DNA from: Microbacteriaceae bacterium
Lineage (GTDB): Bacteria > Actinomycetota > Actinomycetes > Actinomycetales > Microbacteriaceae
NCBI GenBank assembly: GCA_025465095.1
Contig: JAODME010000015.1
Span: forward strand, 62,001 to 126,000
Length of the DNA stretch: 64,000 bases
Reading direction: 5' to 3'
This document shows, piece by piece, positions 34,420 to 41,216 of this stretch (its first letter is position 1; each line of letters begins with the position of its first letter). The notes beneath the pieces are model-generated. The model saw only the letters and a program-made list of their open reading frames with translations, had not been told where the DNA came from and did no database searches. A program made the position numbers and the translations under genes.

Positions 34420-34899
34420 ATGCGCCTCAAGCTGTTGTTCGTGATCGGAACCGTCTCCGGCTATCTTCTGGGGGCCCGCGCCGGGCGGTCGAAGTACGAA
34501 CAGATAAGGACTCGCGCCAGCGAGGCGTGGAACGTCCCTCGCGTGCAGAAGATCGTCACTGAGACTCAGGAGTTCCTGAAGGAGAACGCCCCGATCATTG
34601 CCGACAAGGTGGCTGAGGGCACAAAGATCGCGAGTGAGAAGTTCGCGGAAAGCGTGACGATCGCCAGCACGTCCGTCTCCGAGGGCACGAAGGTCACCGT
34701 TTCCGGCGCAAAGGATGCTGCAGAGAAGGTGGCCGGCACCGCCCGGGAAGTGGGCGGGAAGGTGGCCGAGGCGGCACGTTCCGTCGCCGCCCGGGTTGCG
34801 GGCGCGAGTGCGGGAGCCGACCGGAACGACGCGGCGGATGCTGCCGACACGGATTCCACGGACGGGCGCGCCGGGAGCACCGAGCCGCGTCCTCTCTGA
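34420..34899 (+). CDS. YtxH-like membrane-anchored coiled-coil protein
   Basis: This 159-residue protein has a short hydrophobic N-terminal anchor (LLFVIGTVSGYLLGARAG) followed by the conserved GRSKYEQIRTRASEAWNVPR of YtxH-like proteins. A long Ala/Lys/Glu/Val-rich helix of repeating heptads (about 55-125) and an acidic tail (DRNDAADAADTDSTDG) follow. It is likely a structural or stress-related envelope protein; function is not established. AAGGA lies upstream. It is convergent with the aspartase gene 20 bases away. Confidence 0.75.
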   Translation: MRLKLLFVIGTVSGYLLGARAGRSKYEQIRTRASEAWNVPRVQKIVTETQEFLKENAPIIADKVAEGTKIASEKFAESVTIASTSVSEGTKVTVSGAKDAAEKVAGTAREVGGKVAEAARSVAARVAGASAGADRNDAADAADTDSTDGRAGSTEPRPL

Positions 34900-34918
34900 T
34901 CCGATCTGGTGGTCGGCG

Positions 34919-36481
34919 TCAGTCCTCGTCGTCATCCGTGAAACGATCCTGCGATACGACGCTGATCACCCCGGTCATAGGCACGATTCCGCTGAGCCTC
35001 TCGGGCGAGAGAATCCGTGTCACCTCGTCGCGATCCATCAGGCCGGCGGCGACTACGAGATCGGCGATCGACGCGTTCGTCGTGAGCGCCGTGTGCGCCA
35101 GGCTCGCCGACGCGGTGTAACCGATGTAGGGCGTCAGCGCAGTGACGACGCCCACCGAGGTCTCTACCTGCATGCTCAGTCGTGAGAGGTTCGGCGTGAT
35201 GCCGTCGATGCAGTTGATGCGGAGCGTGCGGCAAGCGTTGGTCATCCAGGCGAGCGACTGCAGAATGCTGTGCGCGATCACGGGCTCGAAGGCATTGAGC
35301 TGCAACTGTCCTGCTTCGGCCGCGGCCGTCACCGTCGCATCTGCCCCGATCACGCTGAAGGCGACCTGATTGACAACCTCCGGAATGACCGGGTTGACCT
35401 TTCCCGGCATGATCGACGACCCCGCCTGACGAGGGGGAAGGTTGATTTCGCCCAAGCCCGCCTGGGGTCCGGACGACAGCAGGCGCAGATCATTGCAGAT
35501 TTTGGACAGCTTCACCGCCGCGCGCTTGAGCGTGCCGCTCAGGGTCATGAAGATGCCGGCATCCGAGGTCGCCTCGATCAGGTCCGCGGCGGTCACCATG
35601 TGAATACCGGTGACCTCGATGAGCTGACGACACACCGAGGCGGCGTAGCGCGGGTCGGCGGTGATGCCGGTGCCGATCGCGGTCGCACCCATGTTGATCT
35701 CGTTGAGCCACGGAATCACTTCGCTGAGCCTGTCGAAGTCCTCCGCGAGCGTGTGAGCGAATCCGCTGAACTCCTGACCGAGCGTCATTGGCACGGCGTC
35801 CTGCATCTGGGTGCGACCCACCTTGAGCACTCCGGCGAACTCGACGCCCTTCGCCGCGAATGACTTCGTCATTCTCGCGTGCTCCTCGAGGAGCCGTTTC
35901 GTGCCGAAGACCATCGCAAGCTTGATCGCGGTCGGGTACACGTCGTTGGTGCTCTGGCTTCGGTTCACGTCGTCGAGCGGGTGCATGTGCTTGTAGTCGC
36001 CGAGTTCATGCCCGAGCAGTTCGAGACACCGATTGGCGATGACCTCGTTCGTGTTCATGTTCGTCGAGGTGCCCGCTCCGCCCTGGATGACGCCGACGAC
36101 GAACTGGTCGTGCAGTTCGCCGTTGACAATCTCGAGGCACACACGTTCGATCAGGTCGGCCTTGGCGGGATCGAGGACGCCGATCTCCCGGTTGGCTCTC
36201 GCCGCCGCCTGCTTCACCCGGGCGAGCGCGCGGATCAGGTCGGGATAGACCGAGATGGGCCGCCGGGTGATCGGGAAGTTCTCCAGTGCCCGCGCCGTGT
36301 GAATGCCCCAGTAAGCGTTCGCCGGTATTCTCATCGACCCGAGGGAGTCGCGTTCGAGTCTCGTCGGCACCGAGTCGTCGAGGCCGAGGGGACCGGGATC
36401 GAACTCGCCGGCGGCAGGCGCTTCCCGAAGGTTCTCGAAACCCGCCGTGGCCGGAAGGAGGATGGGTGAGGTTTCGTTCAC
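34919..36481 (-). CDS. aspA: Aspartate ammonia-lyase
   Basis: This 520-residue enzyme of the aspartase/fumarase superfamily converts aspartate to fumarate and ammonia. The catalytic-loop signature GSSIMPGKVNP is present, with GGAGTSTNMNTNEV, HPLDDVNRSQSTNDVYPTA and GRTQMQDAVPMTLGQ. The aspartase-type GSSIMPGKVNP does not by itself separate it from fumarase C, but the overall segments (RIPANAYWGIHTARALENF) are aspartase-like. About 40 residues precede the usual start region (RLERDSLG); the GTG at 36481 has GGAG ten bases upstream, so the extension is likely real. It is divergent from the small acidic ORF. Confidence 0.9.
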   Translation of the reverse strand: MNETSPILLPATAGFENLREAPAAGEFDPGPLGLDDSVPTRLERDSLGSMRIPANAYWGIHTARALENFPITRRPISVYPDLIRALARVKQAAARANREIGVLDPAKADLIERVCLEIVNGELHDQFVVGVIQGGAGTSTNMNTNEVIANRCLELLGHELGDYKHMHPLDDVNRSQSTNDVYPTAIKLAMVFGTKRLLEEHARMTKSFAAKGVEFAGVLKVGRTQMQDAVPMTLGQEFSGFAHTLAEDFDRLSEVIPWLNEINMGATAIGTGITADPRYAASVCRQLIEVTGIHMVTAADLIEATSDAGIFMTLSGTLKRAAVKLSKICNDLRLLSSGPQAGLGEINLPPRQAGSSIMPGKVNPVIPEVVNQVAFSVIGADATVTAAAEAGQLQLNAFEPVIAHSILQSLAWMTNACRTLRINCIDGITPNLSRLSMQVETSVGVVTALTPYIGYTASASLAHTALTTNASIADLVVAAGLMDRDEVTRILSPERLSGIVPMTGVISVVSQDRFTDDDED

Positions 36482-36560
36482 TTCGTAGCTCCGTTGCTGT
36501 TGGTCGCTTCGCTCGTGGCAGTGGACTCAGTTGACTCTACTCGGCGGTTGACGCAAGCCC

Positions 36561-36589
36561 TTGAGTCCTCGGACGACCGGGCATAGCGT
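36561..36589 (+). promoter_or_regulatory. Promoter of the first small acidic ORF
   Basis: A -35 TTGAGT (36561-36566), a 17-base spacer and a -10 TAGCGT (36584-36589) form a well-spaced promoter, about 33 bases ahead of the ATG at 36622. Confidence 0.55.
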
Positions 36590-36621
36590 GTCGGAGACGG
36601 CGAACCCGGGAGGACGAAACG

Positions 36622-36870
36622 ATGAGCACCTTCGACACCGCAGGCGACCTGTCGGCGGGAGGCCCGTATACCGATGGCCTCGACAGCGAGGCGGTGACGA
36701 GCCGGTCGGCGGCAGACGATGCCGCGACGAGCGGCGGAACCCCGGAGGAGACAGCCTCGGACGGCCAGAACCTCGGCGAGAACGGCGGGAATGCGAACCT
36801 GGCCGATGGGGCGCTGTCGCCGGGAAGCACCGCGACAGGTGGGCCGACGACGACCGGCGACGTGCAGTGA
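36622..36870 (+). CDS. Small acidic, probably disordered protein
   Basis: This 82-residue protein is almost entirely Gly, Ala, Ser, Thr, Asp and Glu, with one Arg, no Lys, no Cys and no Trp. It should be intrinsically disordered. GGGAGG lies before the ATG and a promoter lies upstream. A hairpin CTAGCC-CCCC-GGCTAG follows at 36950. I do not recognise the family. It is the first of several short acidic ORFs between aspA and 41 kb. Confidence 0.65.
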   Translation: MSTFDTAGDLSAGGPYTDGLDSEAVTSRSAADDAATSGGTPEETASDGQNLGENGGNANLADGALSPGSTATGGPTTTGDVQ

Positions 36871-36949
36871 TGACGGCGACCGATAAATCGTGGTTACCGC
36901 ACCTGAACCGCCCCCGCGATTCGGTGTCGACCTTCGGTCGCCGCCATCC

Positions 36950-36965
36950 CTAGCCCCCCGGCTAG
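36950..36965 (+). terminator. Terminator-like hairpin
   Basis: CTAGCC and GGCTAG pair around a CCCC loop and are followed by TT. It lies 80 bases after the small acidic ORF and before the next promoter. A second hairpin of C and G runs lies at 37005-37021. Confidence 0.45.
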
Positions 36966-37057
36966 TTGCATGGTCCACTCTAGGCAGAAGCGGCGTTCCG
37001 CCGACCCCCCCAAATCGGGGGTGGGCATTAAGGGGGACAAGGGCGCCCGTCGAGGGC

Positions 37058-37086
37058 TTGCACAGCGTTCTCGGCGGGCCTAGCGT
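37058..37086 (+). promoter_or_regulatory. Promoter for a leaderless small ORF and recQ
   Basis: TTGCAC (37058-37063), a 17-base spacer and TAGCGT (37081-37086) form a promoter whose -10 box ends six bases before the ATG at 37093. It matches the promoter at 36561 in spacing and -10 box. Confidence 0.6.
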
Positions 37087-37092
37087 CGGGGT

Positions 37093-37260
37093 ATGGATGA
37101 CGCGATGAACGGCCCGGACCTCGGTCGACACTCTGCCGGCCGGCAAGACGGCGACGAGCAGGCGGTTGAAGAGGTCGCGGATGCTTTGCCGGGTAGCGGC
37201 CGGCTCGAGGAGCCGGAGGACGACCTGAACGGGGCGAGCGGACCCATTCAGGTTCCGTGA
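37093..37260 (+). CDS. Small acidic protein, leaderless, overlapping the recQ start
   Basis: This 55-residue ORF begins MDDAMNGPDLGRHSAG and is rich in Asp, Glu, Gly and Ala with no Cys, Lys or Trp. Its ATG sits at the predicted transcription start. Its stop TGA (37258-37260) overlaps the GTG of recQ (37257), so translating it would deliver ribosomes to recQ. It may therefore be a coupling leader for recQ, a protein in its own right, or both. Support comes from the promoter spacing and the overlap rather than from a known family. Confidence 0.55.
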   Translation: MDDAMNGPDLGRHSAGRQDGDEQAVEEVADALPGSGRLEEPEDDLNGASGPIQVP

Positions 37261-38948
37261 CGACTGCGTCCACGCGAGCGCAGGCTGCCGACGAGGCGCT
37301 CACCACTGGCCAGATGAACAGCGACATCCGCCGCGTCGCGAGAGAGTATTTCGGCTGGGAGTCTCTCCGCCCCGGCCAGCTCGAGGCGATTGTCGGCGTT
37401 TTGGAGGGTCACGACTCGTTGGTGGTCATGCCGACCGGATATGGGAAGTCCGCCGTCTACCAACTCGCGGGGGCGCTTGTGAACGGCCCGACGGTCGTGG
37501 TTTCGCCGCTCATCGCACTGCAGGCCGACCAGGTGGCAGGCATCCGCTCCCGCCGTCGCGCGCCGGATGCCGCGGCCATCAACTCCGCTCAGAACGATCG
37601 GCAGAACGACGAGGCTTGGCGGTCCCTGTCGACGGGCAACTCCGAGTACCTGTTCCTCGCGCCGGAACAATTGGCGAAGGACGACGTCGTCGACCGACTC
37701 CGCGAGCTTCGAGTGCAGCTCTTCGTCGTCGACGAAGCACACTGTGTCTCATCCTGGGGTCACGACTTCCGGCCCGACTACCTCCGCCTCGGCGATGTTA
37801 TCGACCGTCTCGGCCGGCCCACGGTACTGGCGCTGACCGCGACCGGTTCCGCCCCCGTGCGGGAAGAGATTCTCGAGCGCCTGAAGATGCGCGAACCGCG
37901 GGTTCTCACCCGCGGCTTCGACCGCCCGAACCTCCGCCTGGAAGTCGTGCGCCATTCTGAGGATTCGGCCAAGCGCGATGCGGTCGTCGGACAGATCGCC
38001 AACCTTCCCAAACCGGGGCTGCTCTACGTCGCCACGCGCAGAGACACCGAACGCTTCGCGTCCGAACTGAACGAACGAGGCATCCGGGCGACGGCGTACC
38101 ACGGCGGCCTGAACGCGGCGGAGCGCAGAACCGCGCACGAATCGTTCCTCGCCGACGAGGTCGACGTCGTCGTGGCGACCTCCGCGTTCGGAATGGGGAT
38201 CGACAAGCCGAACGTGCGCTTTGTGCTGCACGCGGCCGTGACCGACTCAATCGACAGCTACTACCAGGAAATCGGCCGCGCCGGCCGTGACGGCGAGGCG
38301 GCGACCGTGACGCTGCACTATCGCTCGGAGGATTTGGGATTGCGCACCTTCTTCACCGCACGGACTCCGGACAAGGCGGCGCTGACGCAGGCATTCGCGG
38401 CGCTCACGGCCGCGAAGGAGCCGGTCCGCCCCGGGGCGCTCGCTCGCGACCTCGGAATCTCGTCCAGAAAGCTCACCGGGCTATTGAATCTGTTCGTCGA
38501 GGCCGGTGTCCTCGAATCACGTCCGCGCGGCCTGAAGGCAGTGCGCTCCACTACCCCGGCAGACGCAGTGCGGCTCGCCGTGGAGGCCTCCGAATCGCGC
38601 GAGCGGATCGAGCATTCGCGGCTCGCAATGATGCGGGGGTACGCGGAGACAAGAGCCTGTCGCCGCGTCGTACTGCTCGGCTACTTCGGAGACGAGCTCT
38701 CCGAGCCCTGCCGCAACTGCGACACGTGCTCCGACGGCAGCGCCTTCGAGGCGGCGCCGGAGAACGCGGATTCGCCGTTCCTCCCCGATACCCACGTCCG
38801 GCACGGTGAGTGGGGAGAAGGCACGGTCATGAGCATCGACGACGACAGGATCACCGTGTTCTTCGAGAGCGAGGGCTACAAGGTACTGTCTCTCGACGCC
38901 GTGCAGGAACGTGGCCTGCTTGAGACCCTCGCCGCGAATCCGGCTTGA
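37257..38948 (+). CDS. recQ: RecQ family ATP-dependent DNA helicase
   Basis: This 563-residue 3'-5' helicase is cytosolic and acts in recombination and repair. Motif I is MPTGYGKS, motif II is VVDEAHCVSSWGHDFRP, motif III is LALTATGS and motif VI is QEIGRAGRDGE. The RecQ-Ct zinc site is visible as CRRVVLLGYFGDELSEPCRNCDTC. There is no clear HRDC domain; instead a short tail of about 65 residues follows (HGEWGEGTVMSIDDDRITVF), resembling the C-terminal beta-domain of actinobacterial RecQs. The GTG at 37257 overlaps the preceding small ORF; an ATG 19 codons later is an alternative. Confidence 0.93.
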   Translation: MTTASTRAQAADEALTTGQMNSDIRRVAREYFGWESLRPGQLEAIVGVLEGHDSLVVMPTGYGKSAVYQLAGALVNGPTVVVSPLIALQADQVAGIRSRRRAPDAAAINSAQNDRQNDEAWRSLSTGNSEYLFLAPEQLAKDDVVDRLRELRVQLFVVDEAHCVSSWGHDFRPDYLRLGDVIDRLGRPTVLALTATGSAPVREEILERLKMREPRVLTRGFDRPNLRLEVVRHSEDSAKRDAVVGQIANLPKPGLLYVATRRDTERFASELNERGIRATAYHGGLNAAERRTAHESFLADEVDVVVATSAFGMGIDKPNVRFVLHAAVTDSIDSYYQEIGRAGRDGEAATVTLHYRSEDLGLRTFFTARTPDKAALTQAFAALTAAKEPVRPGALARDLGISSRKLTGLLNLFVEAGVLESRPRGLKAVRSTTPADAVRLAVEASESRERIEHSRLAMMRGYAETRACRRVVLLGYFGDELSEPCRNCDTCSDGSAFEAAPENADSPFLPDTHVRHGEWGEGTVMSIDDDRITVFFESEGYKVLSLDAVQERGLLETLAANPA

Positions 38949-38974
38949 CTTGCGCTGACCGCCGTGACCCGACG

Positions 38975-38980
38975 TAGGCT
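38975..38980 (+). promoter_or_regulatory. -10 box upstream of a leaderless mini-ORF
   Basis: TAGGCT (TANNNT) ends six bases before a GTG at 38987. A TTGCGC lies 19 bases upstream. Confidence 0.4.
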
Positions 38981-38986
38981 CGATCC

Positions 38987-39031
38987 GTGATGTCGTCGTG
39001 TGCGCCCGAGGTGATCGGGGTCCGGTCGTGA
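38987..39031 (+). CDS. Possible leaderless leader peptide
   Basis: From GTG 38987 (or ATG 38990) a 14-codon ORF reads through MSSCAPEVIGVRS and stops with a TGA that overlaps the GTG of the next gene. The arrangement would couple translation of the 98-residue protein to this mini-ORF. Evidence is positional only. Confidence 0.3.
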   Translation: MMSSCAPEVIGVRS

Positions 39032-39324
39032 CCCGCGAGGTCAGCCTCGAGGTACTTCGCGCCGAGGCCCGCGATGAGCTCGACACCGTGATCTTCGAAC
39101 GATGCCGAAACGGCGAGGACCCGTGGGACTTCATGGACGAGCTGCCGAGCATTGATGAGCTCGTTGTCTACCTGCTCCGCGCCGAACAGATTCTGGCAGA
39201 CGGCTCGCAGGCGCCGAGCGCCGCACGCGAGTACCGGATCCTCCGTCAGATCGGTTTGGATCATCCGGACCTGACCGGCACCGTCTGGCGGCTGCTCGGT
39301 CAGGTGAGTCTTCCGGCGCTCTGA
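39028..39324 (+). CDS. Hypothetical protein
   Basis: This 98-residue protein is mainly helical and strongly charged: TREVSLEVLRAEARDELDT, DELPSIDELVVYLLRAEQIL, SAAREYRILRQIGLDHPDL and a final GTVWRLLGQV. I do not recognise a family, though the helical repeats are loosely like TPR units. The start GTG 39028 is supported by the overlap with the mini-ORF stop; a GTG at 38998 would add 10 residues. The product of this gene and the disordered ORFs around it may be coregulated. Confidence 0.6.
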   Translation: MTREVSLEVLRAEARDELDTVIFERCRNGEDPWDFMDELPSIDELVVYLLRAEQILADGSQAPSAAREYRILRQIGLDHPDLTGTVWRLLGQVSLPAL

Positions 39325-39343
39325 CCTCCAGGCCGCGTTCCTC

Positions 39344-39372
39344 TTGCGCCGAGCGACGTCGCCGGTCAGGCT
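39344..39372 (+). promoter_or_regulatory. Promoter of a leaderless small acidic ORF
   Basis: TTGCGC (39344-39349), a 17-base spacer and CAGGCT (39367-39372) precede the ATG at 39379 by six bases. The -10 box is imperfect, but the geometry repeats that at 37058. Confidence 0.4.
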
Positions 39373-39378
39373 GGACGC

Positions 39379-39561
39379 ATGGACAAATCAGAGCATGCAC
39401 CCGACCCGTATGAGGACGGCACCGTGCCTGCGGACGCCGACCTGGCCACCTCGAGCGAGGACGGTTCGGCGGCCGAGCCGTCGATCGACCCCGTCGCACC
39501 CGAGCCCGGGAACGAGCCCGCAACCGAAGACGAGAAAGATCGGGCACAACGCCATTACTGA
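39379..39561 (+). CDS. Small acidic protein, possibly truncated by a frameshift
   Basis: This 60-residue ORF is Asp/Glu/Pro/Ala-rich (MDKSEHAPDPYEDGTVPADA at its start) and probably disordered. It stops at 39559-39561, yet the +1 frame continues immediately with 50 codons of the same composition and no normal start codon. The two may be halves of one gene separated by a frameshift. No known family is recognised. Confidence 0.55.
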   Translation: MDKSEHAPDPYEDGTVPADADLATSSEDGSAAEPSIDPVAPEPGNEPATEDEKDRAQRHY

Positions 39562-39706
39562 TCAGCGCAAGGACGCCGAGCCGGCGACGTCCGAGGCCTC
39601 GGATGCGGCGGGCGACGAGGTGCTGGGCGCAACGGGCGATCAGCGGCCGAACCCGGACGCCCTCATCGAGGGCAACCGGGTGGTCACCGTGGAGGACATG
39701 GAGTGA
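39554..39706 (+). CDS. Acidic ORF continuing in the +1 frame
   Basis: This frame reads ITDQRKDAEPATSEASDAAG, then GDEVLGATGDQRPNPDALIE and ends VVTVEDME. The only start candidates are ATT (39554) or ATC, and no ribosome-binding site is seen. The composition matches the preceding 60-residue ORF. It is either the second half of a frameshifted gene or a separate gene with a rare start. Its stop overlaps the GTG of the next small ORF. Confidence 0.4.
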   Translation: MTDQRKDAEPATSEASDAAGDEVLGATGDQRPNPDALIEGNRVVTVEDME

Positions 39707-39825
39707 GCGGCACAGGCAACGGGGAGGCATCGGCCGAGGAGCGCGACGATCTGCTGCGAAACGACCATCCGCTGCGAAACGACACCGACGACCACGAGCT
39801 GGGCGACATCGACGAGCGCGACTAG
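39703..39825 (+). CDS. Very small acidic protein
   Basis: This 40-residue ORF starts with GTG overlapping the previous stop (GTGA). It reads SGTGNGEASAEERDDLLRND and includes a short repeat (LLRNDHPLRNDTDD) before ending GDIDERD. About 40 percent of residues are Asp, Glu or Arg. The overlap suggests coupled translation with the ORF before it. It ends inside the stop of the convergent MBL-fold gene. Confidence 0.45.
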   Translation: MSGTGNGEASAEERDDLLRNDHPLRNDTDDHELGDIDERD

Positions 39826-40628
39826 GAGCGTCCGCGCTGCCGCGCCTCGGCCACGGCGCCGCGGATGCCCGTCTTCCAGGGCGTCCCGTGCCCGGGCAGG
39901 ACGATGCGGGCTTCCGTCTCGGCGAGCGCGTCGAGGGATTCGAGGGCCTGAGCGCTGTCTGCCGTCGCCGCGCCGGACACGATCTGTGGGCCCGACCTGC
40001 CCGTGTACGGGTCGAAGGTGACGAGCGCGTCGCCGCACAGCAGCGTCGAACGGTCGGCGAGATGCAGCGCGGAATGCCCGTAGGTGTGGCCGGGACAAAA
40101 GATCACGGTGGGACGACCTGGAACGGCCAACACGTCGTCCGCCTCGAAGAACTGCAGGTTGGCGAGCCCCTTGACCGAGAGCGCGCCGGCTTTTGCCATC
40201 GCGGTGAGCACCGGAATGGAAGCGGGATGCTTCACCGGGTACAGGATGCGAGGAGACTCGTGCTCGTATCGATACGGGTGCCGCGCGATGTACTCCTCGT
40301 TGGGATGCGCCCAGATCGGCACGCCCCACTCCTCGCCGGCGCGACGGGCGGCGCCGAGGTGGTCGAAGTGGGCATGTGTCAGCACTACCGCGCGAACGTC
40401 CGAGGGGGTCCGGCCAATCTGCTGAATCGCCTGCAACAGCAGCGACCAGGTTGCCGGGAAGGCCGTGTCGACGAGGGTCAGCTCCCCCGCGTCCTCGATC
40501 AGGTAGCAGTTGACGTACGCGTGTTCGAGTCTGTGGACGCCGGGGGCCACGTTGCGGGTGAGCGTCGCCCCGCCCGGCCGCACGGCCCGGTGCATCGGAG
40601 CCGGCAAGATGGTGGAGGCGGAAGTCAT
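39822..40628 (-). CDS. MBL-fold metallo-hydrolase
   Basis: This 268-residue protein has the metallo-beta-lactamase fold. The metal motif is THAHFDHLG, with further ligands in GHTYGHSAL, CGDALVT and PGHGTPWKTG. Length and motifs fit the glyoxalase II-like/quorum lactonase-like broad group. No signal peptide is visible, so it is cytosolic. A GAGAGAGG sequence precedes the ATG at 40628. The substrate, a thioester or lactone perhaps, cannot be assigned. Confidence 0.9.
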   Translation of the reverse strand: MTSASTILPAPMHRAVRPGGATLTRNVAPGVHRLEHAYVNCYLIEDAGELTLVDTAFPATWSLLLQAIQQIGRTPSDVRAVVLTHAHFDHLGAARRAGEEWGVPIWAHPNEEYIARHPYRYEHESPRILYPVKHPASIPVLTAMAKAGALSVKGLANLQFFEADDVLAVPGRPTVIFCPGHTYGHSALHLADRSTLLCGDALVTFDPYTGRSGPQIVSGAATADSAQALESLDALAETEARIVLPGHGTPWKTGIRGAVAEARQRGRS

Positions 40629-40737
40629 CGATACCTCTCTCGTGCATGGACGGGTCCCTCGACGCTACGCGCCGTTCGCGACCGGCGGCAGGGATTGACT
40701 TGCCCTGGCGCCCTGTCCAATCGGGGGGAGACGTGCT

Positions 40738-40743
40738 TACCCT
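40738..40743 (+). promoter_or_regulatory. -10 box for a leaderless small acidic ORF
   Basis: TACCCT (TANNNT) ends seven bases before the ATG at 40751. A GGGAG also lies between them, so a short leader with a ribosome-binding site is the alternative. Confidence 0.45.
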
Positions 40744-40750
40744 TGGGAGC

Positions 40751-40999
40751 ATGACCGACACTCAGCGCCCAGAGGGCGACGACGACCTCAGCACCGCACC
40801 GGAGTACGAGCAACTCGGCGAGAAGGGCAACCCGTTCACGGGCGACAGTGGCGCCCCCGACGAGGCCGACATCGATCAGGTGCCGGCCGAGCAGGGTGAG
40901 CGGGCGGGTGGAGCCGTAGGCGACCAGAACCCGCCTCTTCCCGACTGGGGGCCGACCGACGGGGAACACGGCGTGGACGGCGACACCACGACCAGCTAG
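40751..40999 (+). CDS. Small acidic, probably disordered protein
   Basis: This 82-residue protein is rich in Asp, Glu, Gly and Pro (TDTQRPEGDDDLSTAPEYEQ at the start, DWGPTDGEHGVDGDTTTS at the end), with one Lys, two Arg and no Cys. It is divergent from the MBL-fold gene and convergent with the CYTH-CHAD gene, from which it is separated by 217 bases without a recognisable gene. No family is recognised; it resembles the other small acidic ORFs in composition. Confidence 0.6.
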   Translation: MTDTQRPEGDDDLSTAPEYEQLGEKGNPFTGDSGAPDEADIDQVPAEQGERAGGAVGDQNPPLPDWGPTDGEHGVDGDTTTS

Positions 41000-41216
41000 C
41001 TTCACTCGCCGCATTGCGGCGCAGGAACGACGCTGCCGGGGCCGGCGCTGGCTGCCGAGGTATCCGCGTGGCACGGCCCGCCCGGATATCTCCGCCGAAC
41101 CGATGGCGTGGCCGGAGCCGCAATGAGGAACGCTGCCGTACAGAGCGGTACCCGACCCGGTGTGAGTTGGCCGGTTGCGATTCGAGGCACGAGGCAGCCG
41201 GGTCACTTGCTTCGGC

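Noticed and set aside
41000..41216. Possible small gene between the acidic ORF and the CYTH-CHAD gene
   Set aside because: Reverse and forward frames are open but low in recognisable content and without start signals.
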